From an uncultured Bacteroidales bacterium (GTDB taxonomy: Bacteria > Bacteroidota > Bacteroidia > Bacteroidales > Muribaculaceae), in contig CADBBK010000009.1 of NCBI GenBank assembly GCA_902792895.1, forward strand, positions 1-64,000: 64,000 nt of DNA, given 5' to 3'. Below the pieces are notes generated by a model. It worked only from the letters and a program-made list of their open reading frames with translations, was not told the DNA's origin and did no database searches. A program made the translations under genes and the position numbers. Positions 17,269 to 26,373 of the stretch are shown here, piece by piece. Each line of letters opens with the position of its first letter. Positions within the stretch are counted from its first letter, which is position 1.

Positions 17269-18186
17269 TTAGTGGCGGTCGCGCATGAGCATCAGTTCGT
17301 ATTGTTTCCAGTTGTTGCGGGAGATGACCTCGAGGATGACGCCGCCCACCCATAGCATCATTGCCAGCATGGCGATAAAGCCGCTGACAATCAGCGTGGG
17401 GAAGCGCGGCACGAGGCCCGTCTGGAAATACTCGATCAGTACGGGGGTGACGAGCACCAGTGCCAGCAGGAGCAGCACGGCGGCGATGATGCTGAAGAAG
17501 CGCAGCGGGCGGTGTTCGCCAAACAAGGTCAACGCCGTCTTGATGGCGCGCAGGCCGTCGCCCCAGGTGCTCAGTTTGGAGTGGCTGCCCTCGGGGCGGT
17601 CACGGTAATCGACGGGCACCGCATCCACCTTGAAACTGTGCTCCAGGGCATGGACCGTCATCTCGGTCTCCACCTCAAACCCCGTGGAGCGCAGCGGGAA
17701 ATTCTTCACGAAGCGCCGGCTCATGGCGCGGTAACCCGTGAGGATGTCCTGCACGTTGCTGTGGCACATCCAGTTCACCAGGCCGCGCATCATGCGGTTG
17801 CCCGTGTTGTGGAAGCGGCGCTGGTTCACGGTGAAATAGGTCGATGACAGGCGGTCGCCGATGACCATGTCGCAGCCCTCGTTCAGCACCTTGTCGCACA
17901 ACTGGCGGGCACTCTCGGCGGGGTAGGTGGCGTCGCCGTCAACCATCAGGTAGCACTCGGCCTCGACCGACTGCAGCAGCGTGCGCAGCATGTTGCCCTT
18001 GCCCTGCCGCGGCTCCGCAATGACCATGGCTCCTGCCTCGCGGGCAAGGCGTGCCGTCTCGTCGTGCGAATTGTTGTCTCCCACCACGATGGCCGCGCCG
18101 GGCAATGCCGCAGCAAAGTCCCTCACCACCTGTGCGATGGTGGCGGCCTCGTTATAGCATGGTATAATCACAGCAATCTGATTCAT
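17269..18186 (-). CDS. Family 2 glycosyltransferase with C-terminal membrane helices
   Basis: 305 aa. The GT2 core is visible as IAVIIPCYNEAATIAQVV, VVGDNNSHDET, GKGNMLRTLL and the metal-binding D83-G-D85 in LMVDGDATYP. Two hydrophobic segments (about 230-252 and 262-288) follow. It resembles DPM1/polyprenyl-phosphate-type transferases rather than polymerising GT2s. It begins 6 bp after a polytopic membrane protein gene on the same strand, so a second donor-transferase pair facing the DUF6056 block is likely. Confidence 0.86.
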   Translation of the reverse strand: MNQIAVIIPCYNEAATIAQVVRDFAAALPGAAIVVGDNNSHDETARLAREAGAMVIAEPRQGKGNMLRTLLQSVEAECYLMVDGDATYPAESARQLCDKVLNEGCDMVIGDRLSSTYFTVNQRRFHNTGNRMMRGLVNWMCHSNVQDILTGYRAMSRRFVKNFPLRSTGFEVETEMTVHALEHSFKVDAVPVDYRDRPEGSHSKLSTWGDGLRAIKTALTLFGEHRPLRFFSIIAAVLLLLALVLVTPVLIEYFQTGLVPRFPTLIVSGFIAMLAMMLWVGGVILEVISRNNWKQYELMLMRDRH

Positions 18187-18192
18187 ATCTCT

Positions 18193-19419
18193 CTAGTCTT
18201 TTTTGAACAATGCGAATGGATGCCTCAGGTCCAGGCTGTGCCACAGGAACAGCATGATGCCGATGGCCAGTACGGCAAAGGTGCGCCAGGTGAAGTGCAG
18301 GTGATGCCAGGTGTGCTCCAGCAGGACGAAGGCCCATACGAAACTGGCCATGGCCACGAGGAGCATCCAACTGTTGCGGCGCAGGGTCTGCCACGACTTG
18401 CCGAACAAGGCCGTGAGCGTTGCAGTGATGATTATCACTGCCGCCAGCGCCGCCGTGGTCGCCTTCAGGCACCAGCGCATGTAATCCTGCTCGCCGTGCC
18501 CGATGGTGCGCTGCGTGACGGCCCCCATGGCGTCCTGGAAAGCGTCCTGCCCCGTGATGAGCGCTGCCAGCAGCCACTTTGTGGCCCACAATGCGGCATA
18601 GCCCGTCAGCCATGCCAGCGAGAGCATGATCACCGTGCGCCACGCTGCGGTGGGCTTGCGGTAGAGCATATAGACGATGAGCGGCACGGCCAGGGCCACC
18701 ATCGGTGTCGTGAGCAGGTCAAAGTAGGTGGTCACCGCCCCGATGACGAAAAATGTGATGACGGCATGGTCCCTGTCGCTCGTGGCGGGCTGCCAGCACA
18801 GGATGGCCAGCGAGGCCAGCAGGGCAATGTAGAACGTGGGCACATAGTTCAGGCACAAGGGCACCGTGGGCACCATTACGGCCGCCAGGCATCCCATGAC
18901 GATGAGGGCGCTTGCACGGCCGATGCGTCGCCACATCACGGCCAGCAGCGTGAGCCACAGCAGCGTGAGCAGCACGATGTTGATGATGCGCATGCCGTGC
19001 ACCGTGGTGATGCACAGCAGCGGCCTCACCACCAACTGGTTGCCATGCCAGTAGCGGCAGTAGATGATGGTCCTCAACGAGGGGTCGTCGGGGTGGGATA
19101 GCATCAGTCGGGCACCCTTAACCGGTGAGTCGCCCACCATGAGGAACTGGTCGTTCATGGCCGAGGCCAGCGGGTGGCTGCTGTCGGCACAATAGGCAAT
19201 GCCCAGTATCAGGCAGTCGCTGAAGGTGCCCACCTTCCACGGCTCCACCTCGCCCACGCGCGTGGTGAACATCAGGCCATCGTCGGTCACCTGCTGCACC
19301 GATTGCCGCACATGGCCCTCGATGGCGCCCTTGGGGTTGCAGAACACGGCTGCCAGCGCCGCTGTAAACAGCAGCGTCAGCACCAGATAGGTCCCCAATA
19401 TGCGCAGCACCAGTTTCAT
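18193..19419 (-). CDS. Polytopic membrane protein of unknown function
   Basis: 408 aa starting MKLVLRILGTYLVLTLLFTAAL; a longer frame adds 29 unsupported residues. One N-terminal helix is followed by an extracytoplasmic region of about 120 residues (with CYRYW-like and NQLVVRPLL segments), then about 10 helices. It differs from DUF6056 by lacking the KEDD loop, but the plan and its pairing with a GT2 gene suggest a glycan-related membrane protein. A minus-strand -7 box (TACATTTG, 19433-19440) precedes the start. No family is recognised with confidence. Confidence 0.75.
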   Translation of the reverse strand: MKLVLRILGTYLVLTLLFTAALAAVFCNPKGAIEGHVRQSVQQVTDDGLMFTTRVGEVEPWKVGTFSDCLILGIAYCADSSHPLASAMNDQFLMVGDSPVKGARLMLSHPDDPSLRTIIYCRYWHGNQLVVRPLLCITTVHGMRIINIVLLTLLWLTLLAVMWRRIGRASALIVMGCLAAVMVPTVPLCLNYVPTFYIALLASLAILCWQPATSDRDHAVITFFVIGAVTTYFDLLTTPMVALAVPLIVYMLYRKPTAAWRTVIMLSLAWLTGYAALWATKWLLAALITGQDAFQDAMGAVTQRTIGHGEQDYMRWCLKATTAALAAVIIITATLTALFGKSWQTLRRNSWMLLVAMASFVWAFVLLEHTWHHLHFTWRTFAVLAIGIMLFLWHSLDLRHPFALFKKD

Positions 19420-19432
19420 CGTTATTGCACCG

Positions 19433-19440
19433 CAAATGTA
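19433..19440 (-). promoter_or_regulatory. -7 box for the polytopic membrane protein
   Basis: TACATTTG on the minus strand, 14 bp before the ATG at 19419. No clear -33 element is seen. Confidence 0.35.
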
Positions 19441-19534
19441 CAATTTTCTGCTCACAATCAGCCCCTCGACAAGTGCGATTTCATGAAAAAATCGGGTGTG
19501 TGCCACTTTCTGGCAAAATTATGGCGGACAGGTG

Positions 19535-19564
19535 TTGTTTTTTCGATGATAATAGTTATTTTTG
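19535..19564 (+). promoter_or_regulatory. Promoter of the namZ-like gene
   Basis: TTG (19535-19537), 19-bp spacer, TATTTTTG (19557-19564). The expected start site near 19570 leaves almost no leader before the ATG at 19579 but about 24 nt before the ATG at 19594, which favours the second start. Confidence 0.55.
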
Positions 19565-19593
19565 CAAGGTAAAAACAGATGAAATCAACTGCA

Positions 19594-20868
19594 ATGAAAA
19601 CAAAGACCAGAATTACATTATTGATGCTGGTGGTGTGGCTGTCGCTCTCGTCGATGACCACCCTCAACGCCTGCAGCAACCGCGTGAACGTCCCGGCCGC
19701 CCAAGGGCCCGCCGAAGTCAGTGACGCCCAACAGCCGGCCGCCACAGTGGGCGACGGCGAGGTGGTGCTGGGCGCAGCACGCACGGGCGAGTATGTGCCG
19801 CTGCTCAAGGGCAAGCGCGTGGCGCTGCTGAGCAACCAGACGGGCATGGTGGGTGACAAGCACACCCTGGACCTGATGCTCGAGAACGGCGTGAACGTGG
19901 TGACGATTTTCTCGCCCGAGCATGGCTTCCGCGGCAATGCCGACGCCGGCGAGCATGTCTCGAGCGGTGTTGACGAGAAGACCGGAATCCCCATCGCGTC
20001 GCTCTACGACGGCAAGTCGCCCATGCCCAGCAAGCAGGTGATGGACAGCATCGACGTCATCGTCACCGACATCCAGGACGTGGGACTGCGGTTCTACACC
20101 TACTATGTGACGATGATCAACCTGATGGATGCCGCGGTGACCTACAACAAGCAGTTCATGGTGCTGGACCGCCCCAACCCCAACGGCATGTATGTCGATG
20201 GGCCCATCCTGGACATGTCGCTCAAGTCGGGTGTGGGACGTCTGCCCATCCCCACGGTGCACGGCATGACCTTGGGCGAACTGGCATTGATGGCCAATGG
20301 CGAGGGTTGGCTCAAGGAGGGCCGCAAGTGTGACCTCACCGTCATCCCCTGCCAGAACTACACCCACCAGACGCGCTACACCCTGCCCATCGCCCCGAGT
20401 CCCAACCTGCCCAATATGCTCAGCATCTACCTCTATCCCTCGATGTGCTATTTCGAGGGCACGACGGTGAGCCTGGGACGCGGCACCGACTGGCCTTTCC
20501 AGGTCTATGGCCACCCCGACATGACGGGCTATGAATTTGAATTCACCCCCACCAGCCGCCCGGGAGCCAAGACGCCGCCGCAGATGGACAAACTGTGCCA
20601 TGGCGTGGACCTGCACAACCTGGATGCCGAGGACGTCATTGCCCAGGGCATCAACCTGGAGTATGTCATCGACGCCTACCGCAACCTCACCAAAGGTGGG
20701 CACCAGTTCTACTTGAAGAGCAACTTCTTTGACAAACTCATGGGCACCACCCGCGTGCGCGAGATGATTGCCCAGGGCAAGAGCGCTGCCGAGATCAAGG
20801 AGACCTGGCAGGGCGACGTCGAACTCTTCAAGGTCCAGCGCAAGCCCTACCTCCTCTACGAGGAATAG
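19594..20868 (+). CDS. namZ: DUF1343 / NamZ-type exo-beta-N-acetylmuramidase, lipoprotein
   Basis: 424 aa from MKTKTRITLLMLVVW, a signal sequence ending at a lipobox-like LNAC, so it is probably membrane-anchored. DUF1343 features are clear: LLSNQTGMVGD, TIFSPEHGFRG, SLYDG, VTDIQDVGLRFYTYY, LDRPNPNG, and a C-terminal SLGRGTDWPFQVYGHP. Family knowledge: DUF1343 proteins (YbbC/NamZ, shown in Bacillus subtilis and Tannerella) cleave terminal MurNAc from peptidoglycan glycans. The next gene is a sodium:solute symporter and three beta-lactamase-fold hydrolases follow, which supports cell-wall fragment salvage. An upstream ATG at 19579 is possible. Confidence 0.88.
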   Translation: MKTKTRITLLMLVVWLSLSSMTTLNACSNRVNVPAAQGPAEVSDAQQPAATVGDGEVVLGAARTGEYVPLLKGKRVALLSNQTGMVGDKHTLDLMLENGVNVVTIFSPEHGFRGNADAGEHVSSGVDEKTGIPIASLYDGKSPMPSKQVMDSIDVIVTDIQDVGLRFYTYYVTMINLMDAAVTYNKQFMVLDRPNPNGMYVDGPILDMSLKSGVGRLPIPTVHGMTLGELALMANGEGWLKEGRKCDLTVIPCQNYTHQTRYTLPIAPSPNLPNMLSIYLYPSMCYFEGTTVSLGRGTDWPFQVYGHPDMTGYEFEFTPTSRPGAKTPPQMDKLCHGVDLHNLDAEDVIAQGINLEYVIDAYRNLTKGGHQFYLKSNFFDKLMGTTRVREMIAQGKSAAEIKETWQGDVELFKVQRKPYLLYEE

Positions 20869-20893
20869 CCTGTTTGCGAGAGGCGTTAGTAAT

Positions 20894-20930
20894 CTTACTT
20901 ACAACTAAAAACTTACAACTTACAACTCAA
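20894..20930. repeat. ACTTACA short tandem tract
   Basis: Imperfect heptamers (ACTTACA) occupy the leader just before the symporter ATG at 20937. It is one of several period-7 tracts in intergenic positions of this window and may vary in copy number by slippage. Confidence 0.5.
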
Positions 20931-20936
20931 AAAATA

Positions 20937-22397
20937 ATGACTCCCTGGATTGTACTTGCCACCATCGTTGGCTACTTCATACTGCTGTTTATCATCTCGT
21001 GGGCTGCCTCGCGCAAGAGCGACACCGCCACCGCCCTGAGCGGCGGCCGTCAGGCCCCGTGGTTCATCGTCGCCATCGCCATGCTCGGCGCGCCCATCTC
21101 GGGTGTGACCTTTATCTCAGTCCCCGGCATGGTCGTCACCAAGGGCTTCAGTTATCTGCAGATGGCGTTGGGCTTTATTGTGGGCTATTTCGTCATCGCC
21201 TATGTGCTCATCCCGTTGTTCTACAAGCGCAACCTGGTCAGCATCTACGGCTATCTGGAACAGCGCTTCGGCGGCAGCACGCACAAGAGTGGCGCGTGGT
21301 TCTTCTTCATCAGCAAGATGTTGGGTGCCGCCGTGCGCTTCTATGTGGTGTGCGTGACCTTGCAACTGCTGGTGTTCACGCCGCTGGACATACCGTTTGT
21401 CGTCAACGTGATTGTCACCATCGCCCTCATTTTCCTGTACACGCTGCAGGGCGGCGTGAAGACCGTCATCTGGACCGACACGCTCAAGAGTTTCTGCCTC
21501 ATCCTGTCGGTGGTGCTGAGCATCTACTTCGTGGCCAAGGGACTGGGCTATGACCTTGCGGGCTTGTGCAAGGCCGTGGCTGGCGACGACACGTCGCGCA
21601 TGTTCTTCTTTGACAATCCTAAGGAGGGCACCTACTTCTGGAAACAGTTCATCGCGGGCATCTTCATGGTCATCGCCACCACCGGTTTGGACCAGGACCT
21701 GATGCAGCGTAGCCTGGCGTGCAAGAACGCCAACGAATCGGCCAAGAACCTTATCGTGAGCGTCTTCCTGCAGGTTATCGTCATTGCCCTGTTCCTGATT
21801 CTGGGTACCCTGCTCACGCTCCATGTGCGTGCCCACGGCATCGCCATGCCCGAGAAGACCGATGAGTTGTTCGGCACGGTGGCCTTCAGCGACGGCATGC
21901 CCGTATTGCTGGGTGTGGTGTTCATCATCGGCCTGATTGCTGCTGCCTACTCGGCAGCTGGCTCGGCGCTGACCTCGCTGACCACCTCGTTTACCGTCGA
22001 TATCCTTGAGGCCGACAAAAAACAGGACGACACCGCCCTGGGACGCACTCGCCGCATGGTGCATGTCGCCATGGCCGCTGGAATGGGCCTTGTCATCCTC
22101 ATCTTCTATGCCATCAGCAACAGCGACGCCATCAGCGCGGTTTATACGCTGGCCAGTTACACCTATGGCCCCATCCTGGGCCTGTTTGCCTTCGGCATGA
22201 TGTGTAAGACGCCCGTGCGCGACCGTCTGGTGCCCGTGGTGTGCATCGCGGCTCCCGTCATCAGTTTCTTTATCCAGATGTGGCTCAAGAGCAGTTATGA
22301 CTACACCTTGGGCTTTGAGTTGCTGCTGTTAAATGCCGCTCTCACCATGATAGGCCTGGCTCTGCTCAGGAAACGTGGGACTGCCGCCGCTGCCTAA
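20937..22397 (+). CDS. Sodium:solute symporter (SSS family)
   Basis: 486 aa with about 13 membrane helices, starting MTPWIVLATIVGYFILLF; a longer frame runs through the repeat tract and is not supported. SSS hallmarks: GAPISGVTFISVPGMV, a long helix-rich core, ATTGLDQDLMQRSLACKN and AAYSAAGSALTSLTTSF. It imports a small organic solute with Na+. Its position directly after the NamZ-type enzyme suggests MurNAc or a muropeptide as substrate, as described for the SSS-type MurT of Tannerella forsythia; that substrate is inference. Confidence 0.88.
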   Translation: MTPWIVLATIVGYFILLFIISWAASRKSDTATALSGGRQAPWFIVAIAMLGAPISGVTFISVPGMVVTKGFSYLQMALGFIVGYFVIAYVLIPLFYKRNLVSIYGYLEQRFGGSTHKSGAWFFFISKMLGAAVRFYVVCVTLQLLVFTPLDIPFVVNVIVTIALIFLYTLQGGVKTVIWTDTLKSFCLILSVVLSIYFVAKGLGYDLAGLCKAVAGDDTSRMFFFDNPKEGTYFWKQFIAGIFMVIATTGLDQDLMQRSLACKNANESAKNLIVSVFLQVIVIALFLILGTLLTLHVRAHGIAMPEKTDELFGTVAFSDGMPVLLGVVFIIGLIAAAYSAAGSALTSLTTSFTVDILEADKKQDDTALGRTRRMVHVAMAAGMGLVILIFYAISNSDAISAVYTLASYTYGPILGLFAFGMMCKTPVRDRLVPVVCIAAPVISFFIQMWLKSSYDYTLGFELLLLNAALTMIGLALLRKRGTAAAA

Positions 22398-22426
22398 CCG
22401 CTATTCTGTCCTCAATTCTAATTCAC

Positions 22427-23323
22427 ATGATACGCAACCTGATTAACCGCTATGTGTGGCTGGTGGACACCATCGGCCGCTATGGCCGCATCACGCTCAA
22501 GGACCTGAACAAGGTGTGGCTCTCGAGTCAAATCAGTGATGGACGGCCCCTGGCACGTCGCACCTTCTTCCACTACCGTGATGCCATCGAGGAGATGTTC
22601 GACATCGACATCAAGTGCGACAGGGCCACCTTTGAGTACTATATCGATGACTCGGGCAGCGAGAACAACGCACGACTGCGCTCGTGGCTCATGGACTCGG
22701 TGTCGATGAGCGGCATGCTGAGCAGCGCCCATGACATCAGCGGGCGCATCATGCTCGAGAATGTGCCCTCGGCCCGCGAACACCTGCCGGTGATTATCGA
22801 TGCCCTCAAGCAGAACCGCCGCATCCGCTTCTCCTACAAGAGTTACACGCGGTCGCTGCCCACCGACGGCATCGTGCTGGAACCCTATTTTGTCAAGATT
22901 TTCAAGCAACTGTGGTATGTCATCGGCCGCAATGTCAAGGAGGGCAAAATCAAGACCTATTCGCTGGACCGCATCAGCAATCTGAATCTGATGCAGGACA
23001 CGTTCGCGATGCCCGAGGAGGTCAAGCCGTCGGAGTTCTTCAAGGACTGCTTCGGCATCATCACCAACAGCAACCGTCCCAAGCGCATCGTCCTGCGTGT
23101 GGAACCCACCCAGGCCAAGTACTTCCGTGCCCTGCCGCTGCACAGTTCACAGCAGGAGGAGGTGCATGACCATTACTCGATTTTCTCCTACAGGATGCGC
23201 ATCACCTATGACCTCAAGGAGGAAATCATGTCCCATGGCGCCAGCATCGAGGTGCTGGAGCCCGAGGAACTGAAAGTGCTCATCCGCACCGAGTTGGAGA
23301 ATGCCCTGTCGCAATACAAGTAG
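22427..23323 (+). CDS. WYL-domain transcriptional regulator
   Basis: 298 aa. The N-terminal part (1-70) looks like a winged helix (YGRITLKDLNKVWLSS, RRTFFHYRDAIEEMF). The WYL domain is around 135-205 (IRFSYKSYTRS, GIVLEPYFVKIFKQLWYVIGRN, YSLDRISNL) and a WCX-type end follows (LRVEPTQAKYFRALPLH, SIFSYRMRITYDLKEEIMSHG). WYL regulators sense small ligands or nucleic acids. It lies between the symporter and the hydrolase genes, so control of this locus is plausible. Confidence 0.88.
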   Translation: MIRNLINRYVWLVDTIGRYGRITLKDLNKVWLSSQISDGRPLARRTFFHYRDAIEEMFDIDIKCDRATFEYYIDDSGSENNARLRSWLMDSVSMSGMLSSAHDISGRIMLENVPSAREHLPVIIDALKQNRRIRFSYKSYTRSLPTDGIVLEPYFVKIFKQLWYVIGRNVKEGKIKTYSLDRISNLNLMQDTFAMPEEVKPSEFFKDCFGIITNSNRPKRIVLRVEPTQAKYFRALPLHSSQQEEVHDHYSIFSYRMRITYDLKEEIMSHGASIEVLEPEELKVLIRTELENALSQYK

Positions 23324-23335
23324 AGATAGAATAGG

Positions 23336-24859
23336 ATGCTGAAACGTGTACTCATCATATTGCTTGTCCTGGCGGGAATCGCGGTCCTGTCCATTCCGTT
23401 TTTGACGCGTGCCCAATCGGGCGACCTGCCCCGCAGCACCCCTGCTGCCGAGGGCATCAGCACTGCGGCGGTCATCGACCTGATGGACTCGCTGCTGGCC
23501 TTGCAGGGCGGTGACATCCACCATGTGATGGTCATCAGGCATGGCAAGGTGGTGGCCGAGGCCCATCCCGCACCGTTCCGGGCCAGCGATAGCCACACGG
23601 TGTTCTCGGTGAGCAAGACCTTCACCTCGCTGGCCGTGGGCATCGCCATCGATGAGAACCGCCTGCGCCTCGACGACCGCGTGATGACGTTTTTCCATGA
23701 CAAGATGCCGGACGTGATTAGCGACCGCATGGCCTCGCTGACGGTGCGCGACCTGCTCACCATGTCGTCGGGCGTGCAACCCGATGTCGCCCTGCGGAGC
23801 GAGAACGCCGACTGGGTGAAGGCATGGTTGGCCAAGCCCTGTGATGAGGAGCCCGGTACGAGATTCCGCTATGACTCGATGTGTACCCACGTGTTGGCGG
23901 CCATCCTGCAGCGCGTCACCGGCCGCACGCTCCTCGATTACCTGAACGAGAAACTGCTCTCGCCGATGGGCATCAAGCGTGCCGATTGGGAGATGAGCCC
24001 CGACAGCGTCAATACTGGTGGCTGGGGACTGCGGGTTCCTGCCGAGGCGTTGGCCAAGTTAGGCGTGCTGCTGCTCAACAAGGGCAGTTGGCAAGGACAA
24101 CAGTTGGTCAGTGCCAACTATGTGGATCAGGCTTGTTCACGAATTATCGACTGCGAAGTGGCCCCTGACACGACCACCCGTTTCGGCTACGGCTATCAGT
24201 TGTGGCAGACCACCTGGCCCGGCTATGGTGATGTATCGATGGCATCAGGTTCCTACGGTCAGTATGTCGTCATGCTGCCTAAACTGGACATGGTGATTGT
24301 CATCCTGGGAGTCATCAATGACAATAATGCGCTGATGGGTTACATCCGTGACGTGTTGCTGGCGGGGGTGGGGGATAGCCCGTTGGCATCAGAAAAGGTC
24401 CTGCAGCAGCGTCTGGACTCCCTTTGCGCCCACGCCTTGATATATCTCCCCCAAGGCAAATCCACGGGGCAGCCGGTCAACGGCAAGCGCCTTGTGTTCA
24501 GGCCCAATGGCTATGGCATGCAGTGGGCCACTGTGGATAATGATACCCTGAAACTAGCCCGCAACGGGATGCCTGTCGAATCGTTCCCCATGGGCTACCG
24601 TGAGTGGCGCTATGGCTCCCTGAAGGGCTTCCCGCCTTATCCCATCCATGCGGCTAACCGGATGCGTGACCTCGTCCATGATTTCGAGGCAGCGGCGGCG
24701 TGGGCATGGACTACTCCCTCCACGTTGGAGGTGCGTGTGCACTATGTGAACTGGATTACCGCCAGCACCTATGTTTTTGACTTTGACAAGCATGAGCTGA
24801 AGTTCAGGGACGACTTCCCGGGAACCCAGCCTGCAACAATCTCTTTTGACCTGAAATGA
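23336..24859 (+). CDS. S12-type serine hydrolase (beta-lactamase fold), tandem copy 1
   Basis: 507 aa with an N-terminal hydrophobic signal or anchor segment (MLKRVLIILLVLAGIAVLSI). The serine motif is S91-V-S-K94 (FSVSKTFTSLAVG) and the second motif is Y179-D-S (RYDSMCTHVLAAIL). HxG-type residues near GSYGQYVVMLPK complete the class C-like site. A C-terminal domain of about 130 residues follows. Family S12 includes esterases, D-peptidases and AmiE-type amidases; Bacillus amiE sits next to namZ, so action on peptidoglycan peptides is a reasonable inference. It overlaps the next copy by 4 bp. Confidence 0.87.
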   Translation: MLKRVLIILLVLAGIAVLSIPFLTRAQSGDLPRSTPAAEGISTAAVIDLMDSLLALQGGDIHHVMVIRHGKVVAEAHPAPFRASDSHTVFSVSKTFTSLAVGIAIDENRLRLDDRVMTFFHDKMPDVISDRMASLTVRDLLTMSSGVQPDVALRSENADWVKAWLAKPCDEEPGTRFRYDSMCTHVLAAILQRVTGRTLLDYLNEKLLSPMGIKRADWEMSPDSVNTGGWGLRVPAEALAKLGVLLLNKGSWQGQQLVSANYVDQACSRIIDCEVAPDTTTRFGYGYQLWQTTWPGYGDVSMASGSYGQYVVMLPKLDMVIVILGVINDNNALMGYIRDVLLAGVGDSPLASEKVLQQRLDSLCAHALIYLPQGKSTGQPVNGKRLVFRPNGYGMQWATVDNDTLKLARNGMPVESFPMGYREWRYGSLKGFPPYPIHAANRMRDLVHDFEAAAAWAWTTPSTLEVRVHYVNWITASTYVFDFDKHELKFRDDFPGTQPATISFDLK

Positions 24860-26373
24860 AACATCGTTTGTTATTGTTGTGGCTGCTGGTGGCAGCCAGT
24901 GTAATGGCTGTGGCACAGACGGGCGACCTGCCCCGCAGCACGCCTGCAGCCGAGGGAATCAGTACCCAGGCGGTCATCAACATGATGGACTCGCTGCTGG
25001 GCCTGCCCGAGTGTGATATCCACCATGTGATGGTCATGCGCCACGGCAAGGTGGTGGCCGAGTTGCATCCCGCCCCCTTCCGTGCCGAGGACAGCCACAC
25101 GCTGTACTCGGCCAGCAAGACGTTTACCTCGTTGGCAGTGGGCATTGCCATTGACGAGAACCTGCTGCGCCTCGAGGACCGCGTGATGACCTTTTTCCCG
25201 GACAAACGCACCAACCGCGTGAGCGACAACATGGCTGCGATGACCGTGCGCGACCTGCTGATGATGGCCTCGGGTGTGGAGCCCGACTGGACCATGCGCA
25301 ACAACAGCATGGATTGGGTCAAGGACTGGCTGGCCAAGCCCGTGGCCGATTCACCGGGCAGCCGATTCCAGTACGACTCGATGTGTACCTTCATGCTGTC
25401 GGCCATCGTGCAGCGGGTGACGGGCCAGACGATGCTGGAGTACCTGCAAAAGAAACTGTTTGCCCCCATGCACATCATCGTGGCCGATTGGGAAACCAGT
25501 CCCGACGGCATCAACACCGGCGGCTGGGGATTGCGCGTCCAGGCCGAGACGATGGCCAAGTTGGGCCAGTTGCTGCTCAACGAGGGCAAGTGGGACGGCG
25601 AGCAACTGGTGAGTGCCGACTATGTGCGTGCCGCCTGCTCACGCCTCATCGACGGCGGCGCCAAGACGACTACCCCGCCCACCGACGGCAATCAGGGCTA
25701 CGGCTACCAGGTGTGGCAGAGCAAGTGGCCTGGCTCGTTCCGTGCCGACGGGGCCATGGGGCAATATACCGTGGTAGTGCCTCAGGAGGACCTCGTGGTG
25801 GTGATTCTGGGCATGAAACTCTACGGGCATGAGGAACTGGCCTGCATCTGGAACCAACTGATGCCGGGTTTGCAAGCCGCTCCGCTCCAGCCTGAGACGA
25901 AACTGCAGAAACGCCTCGAAACCCTTTGTGCCAAAGCCCAACTGCAGTTCCCTCAGGGCAAAAAGGGCAAACCCCAAAGCAAAGTGCTGGAACTGGCCTC
26001 CAACAAGTTCGGGATGAAGCAGATTGCGCTTTACCTGGGGCCATCAAGCAATGCGATGCAGGTGGAGTATAAAGGGCAGGACAGAGAGCATCTCGCTCTG
26101 GGCTATCGCTCATGGGAGTACACCACGATGAACGGTTACCCCTATTATTCCATCAATGCCATTAACCGGATGCAGGGCTTTGCCCACGGTTTCACGGCCG
26201 CTGCGGCCTATGCCTGGAACACGCCCTCAATGCTGGAGGTGAGGGTGCACTATGTAGACTGGATTAGCGGCCAGGTGTTTACGTTCGACTTTGGCAAGCA
26301 TGAGGTGACTATCCGTGACACTTATCCCAACTCCAAACCTGTAACTATCCCATTCACAGAGAAAAATGATTAA
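24856..26373 (+). CDS. S12-type serine hydrolase, tandem copy 2
   Basis: 505 aa with signal peptide MKHRLLLLWLLVAASVMAVAQ. It shares GDLPRSTPAAEGIST, HHVMVMRHGKVVAE, the catalytic S85-A-S-K88 and RFQYDSMCTFMLSAIV with copy 1 over its whole length. The C-terminal region (YAWNTPSMLEVRVHYVDWI) matches the same region of copy 1. Its ATG overlaps the stop of copy 1 and its end overlaps copy 3, so the three are translated as one operon. It is predicted to be periplasmic. Confidence 0.88.
   Translation: MKHRLLLLWLLVAASVMAVAQTGDLPRSTPAAEGISTQAVINMMDSLLGLPECDIHHVMVMRHGKVVAELHPAPFRAEDSHTLYSASKTFTSLAVGIAIDENLLRLEDRVMTFFPDKRTNRVSDNMAAMTVRDLLMMASGVEPDWTMRNNSMDWVKDWLAKPVADSPGSRFQYDSMCTFMLSAIVQRVTGQTMLEYLQKKLFAPMHIIVADWETSPDGINTGGWGLRVQAETMAKLGQLLLNEGKWDGEQLVSADYVRAACSRLIDGGAKTTTPPTDGNQGYGYQVWQSKWPGSFRADGAMGQYTVVVPQEDLVVVILGMKLYGHEELACIWNQLMPGLQAAPLQPETKLQKRLETLCAKAQLQFPQGKKGKPQSKVLELASNKFGMKQIALYLGPSSNAMQVEYKGQDREHLALGYRSWEYTTMNGYPYYSINAINRMQGFAHGFTAAAAYAWNTPSMLEVRVHYVDWISGQVFTFDFGKHEVTIRDTYPNSKPVTIPFTEKND

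Noticed and set aside
18064-19101. 345-codon plus-strand frame opposite the polytopic membrane protein
   Set aside because: Gln/His/Arg-rich composition typical of an antisense shadow; the minus-strand frame has clear membrane helices.
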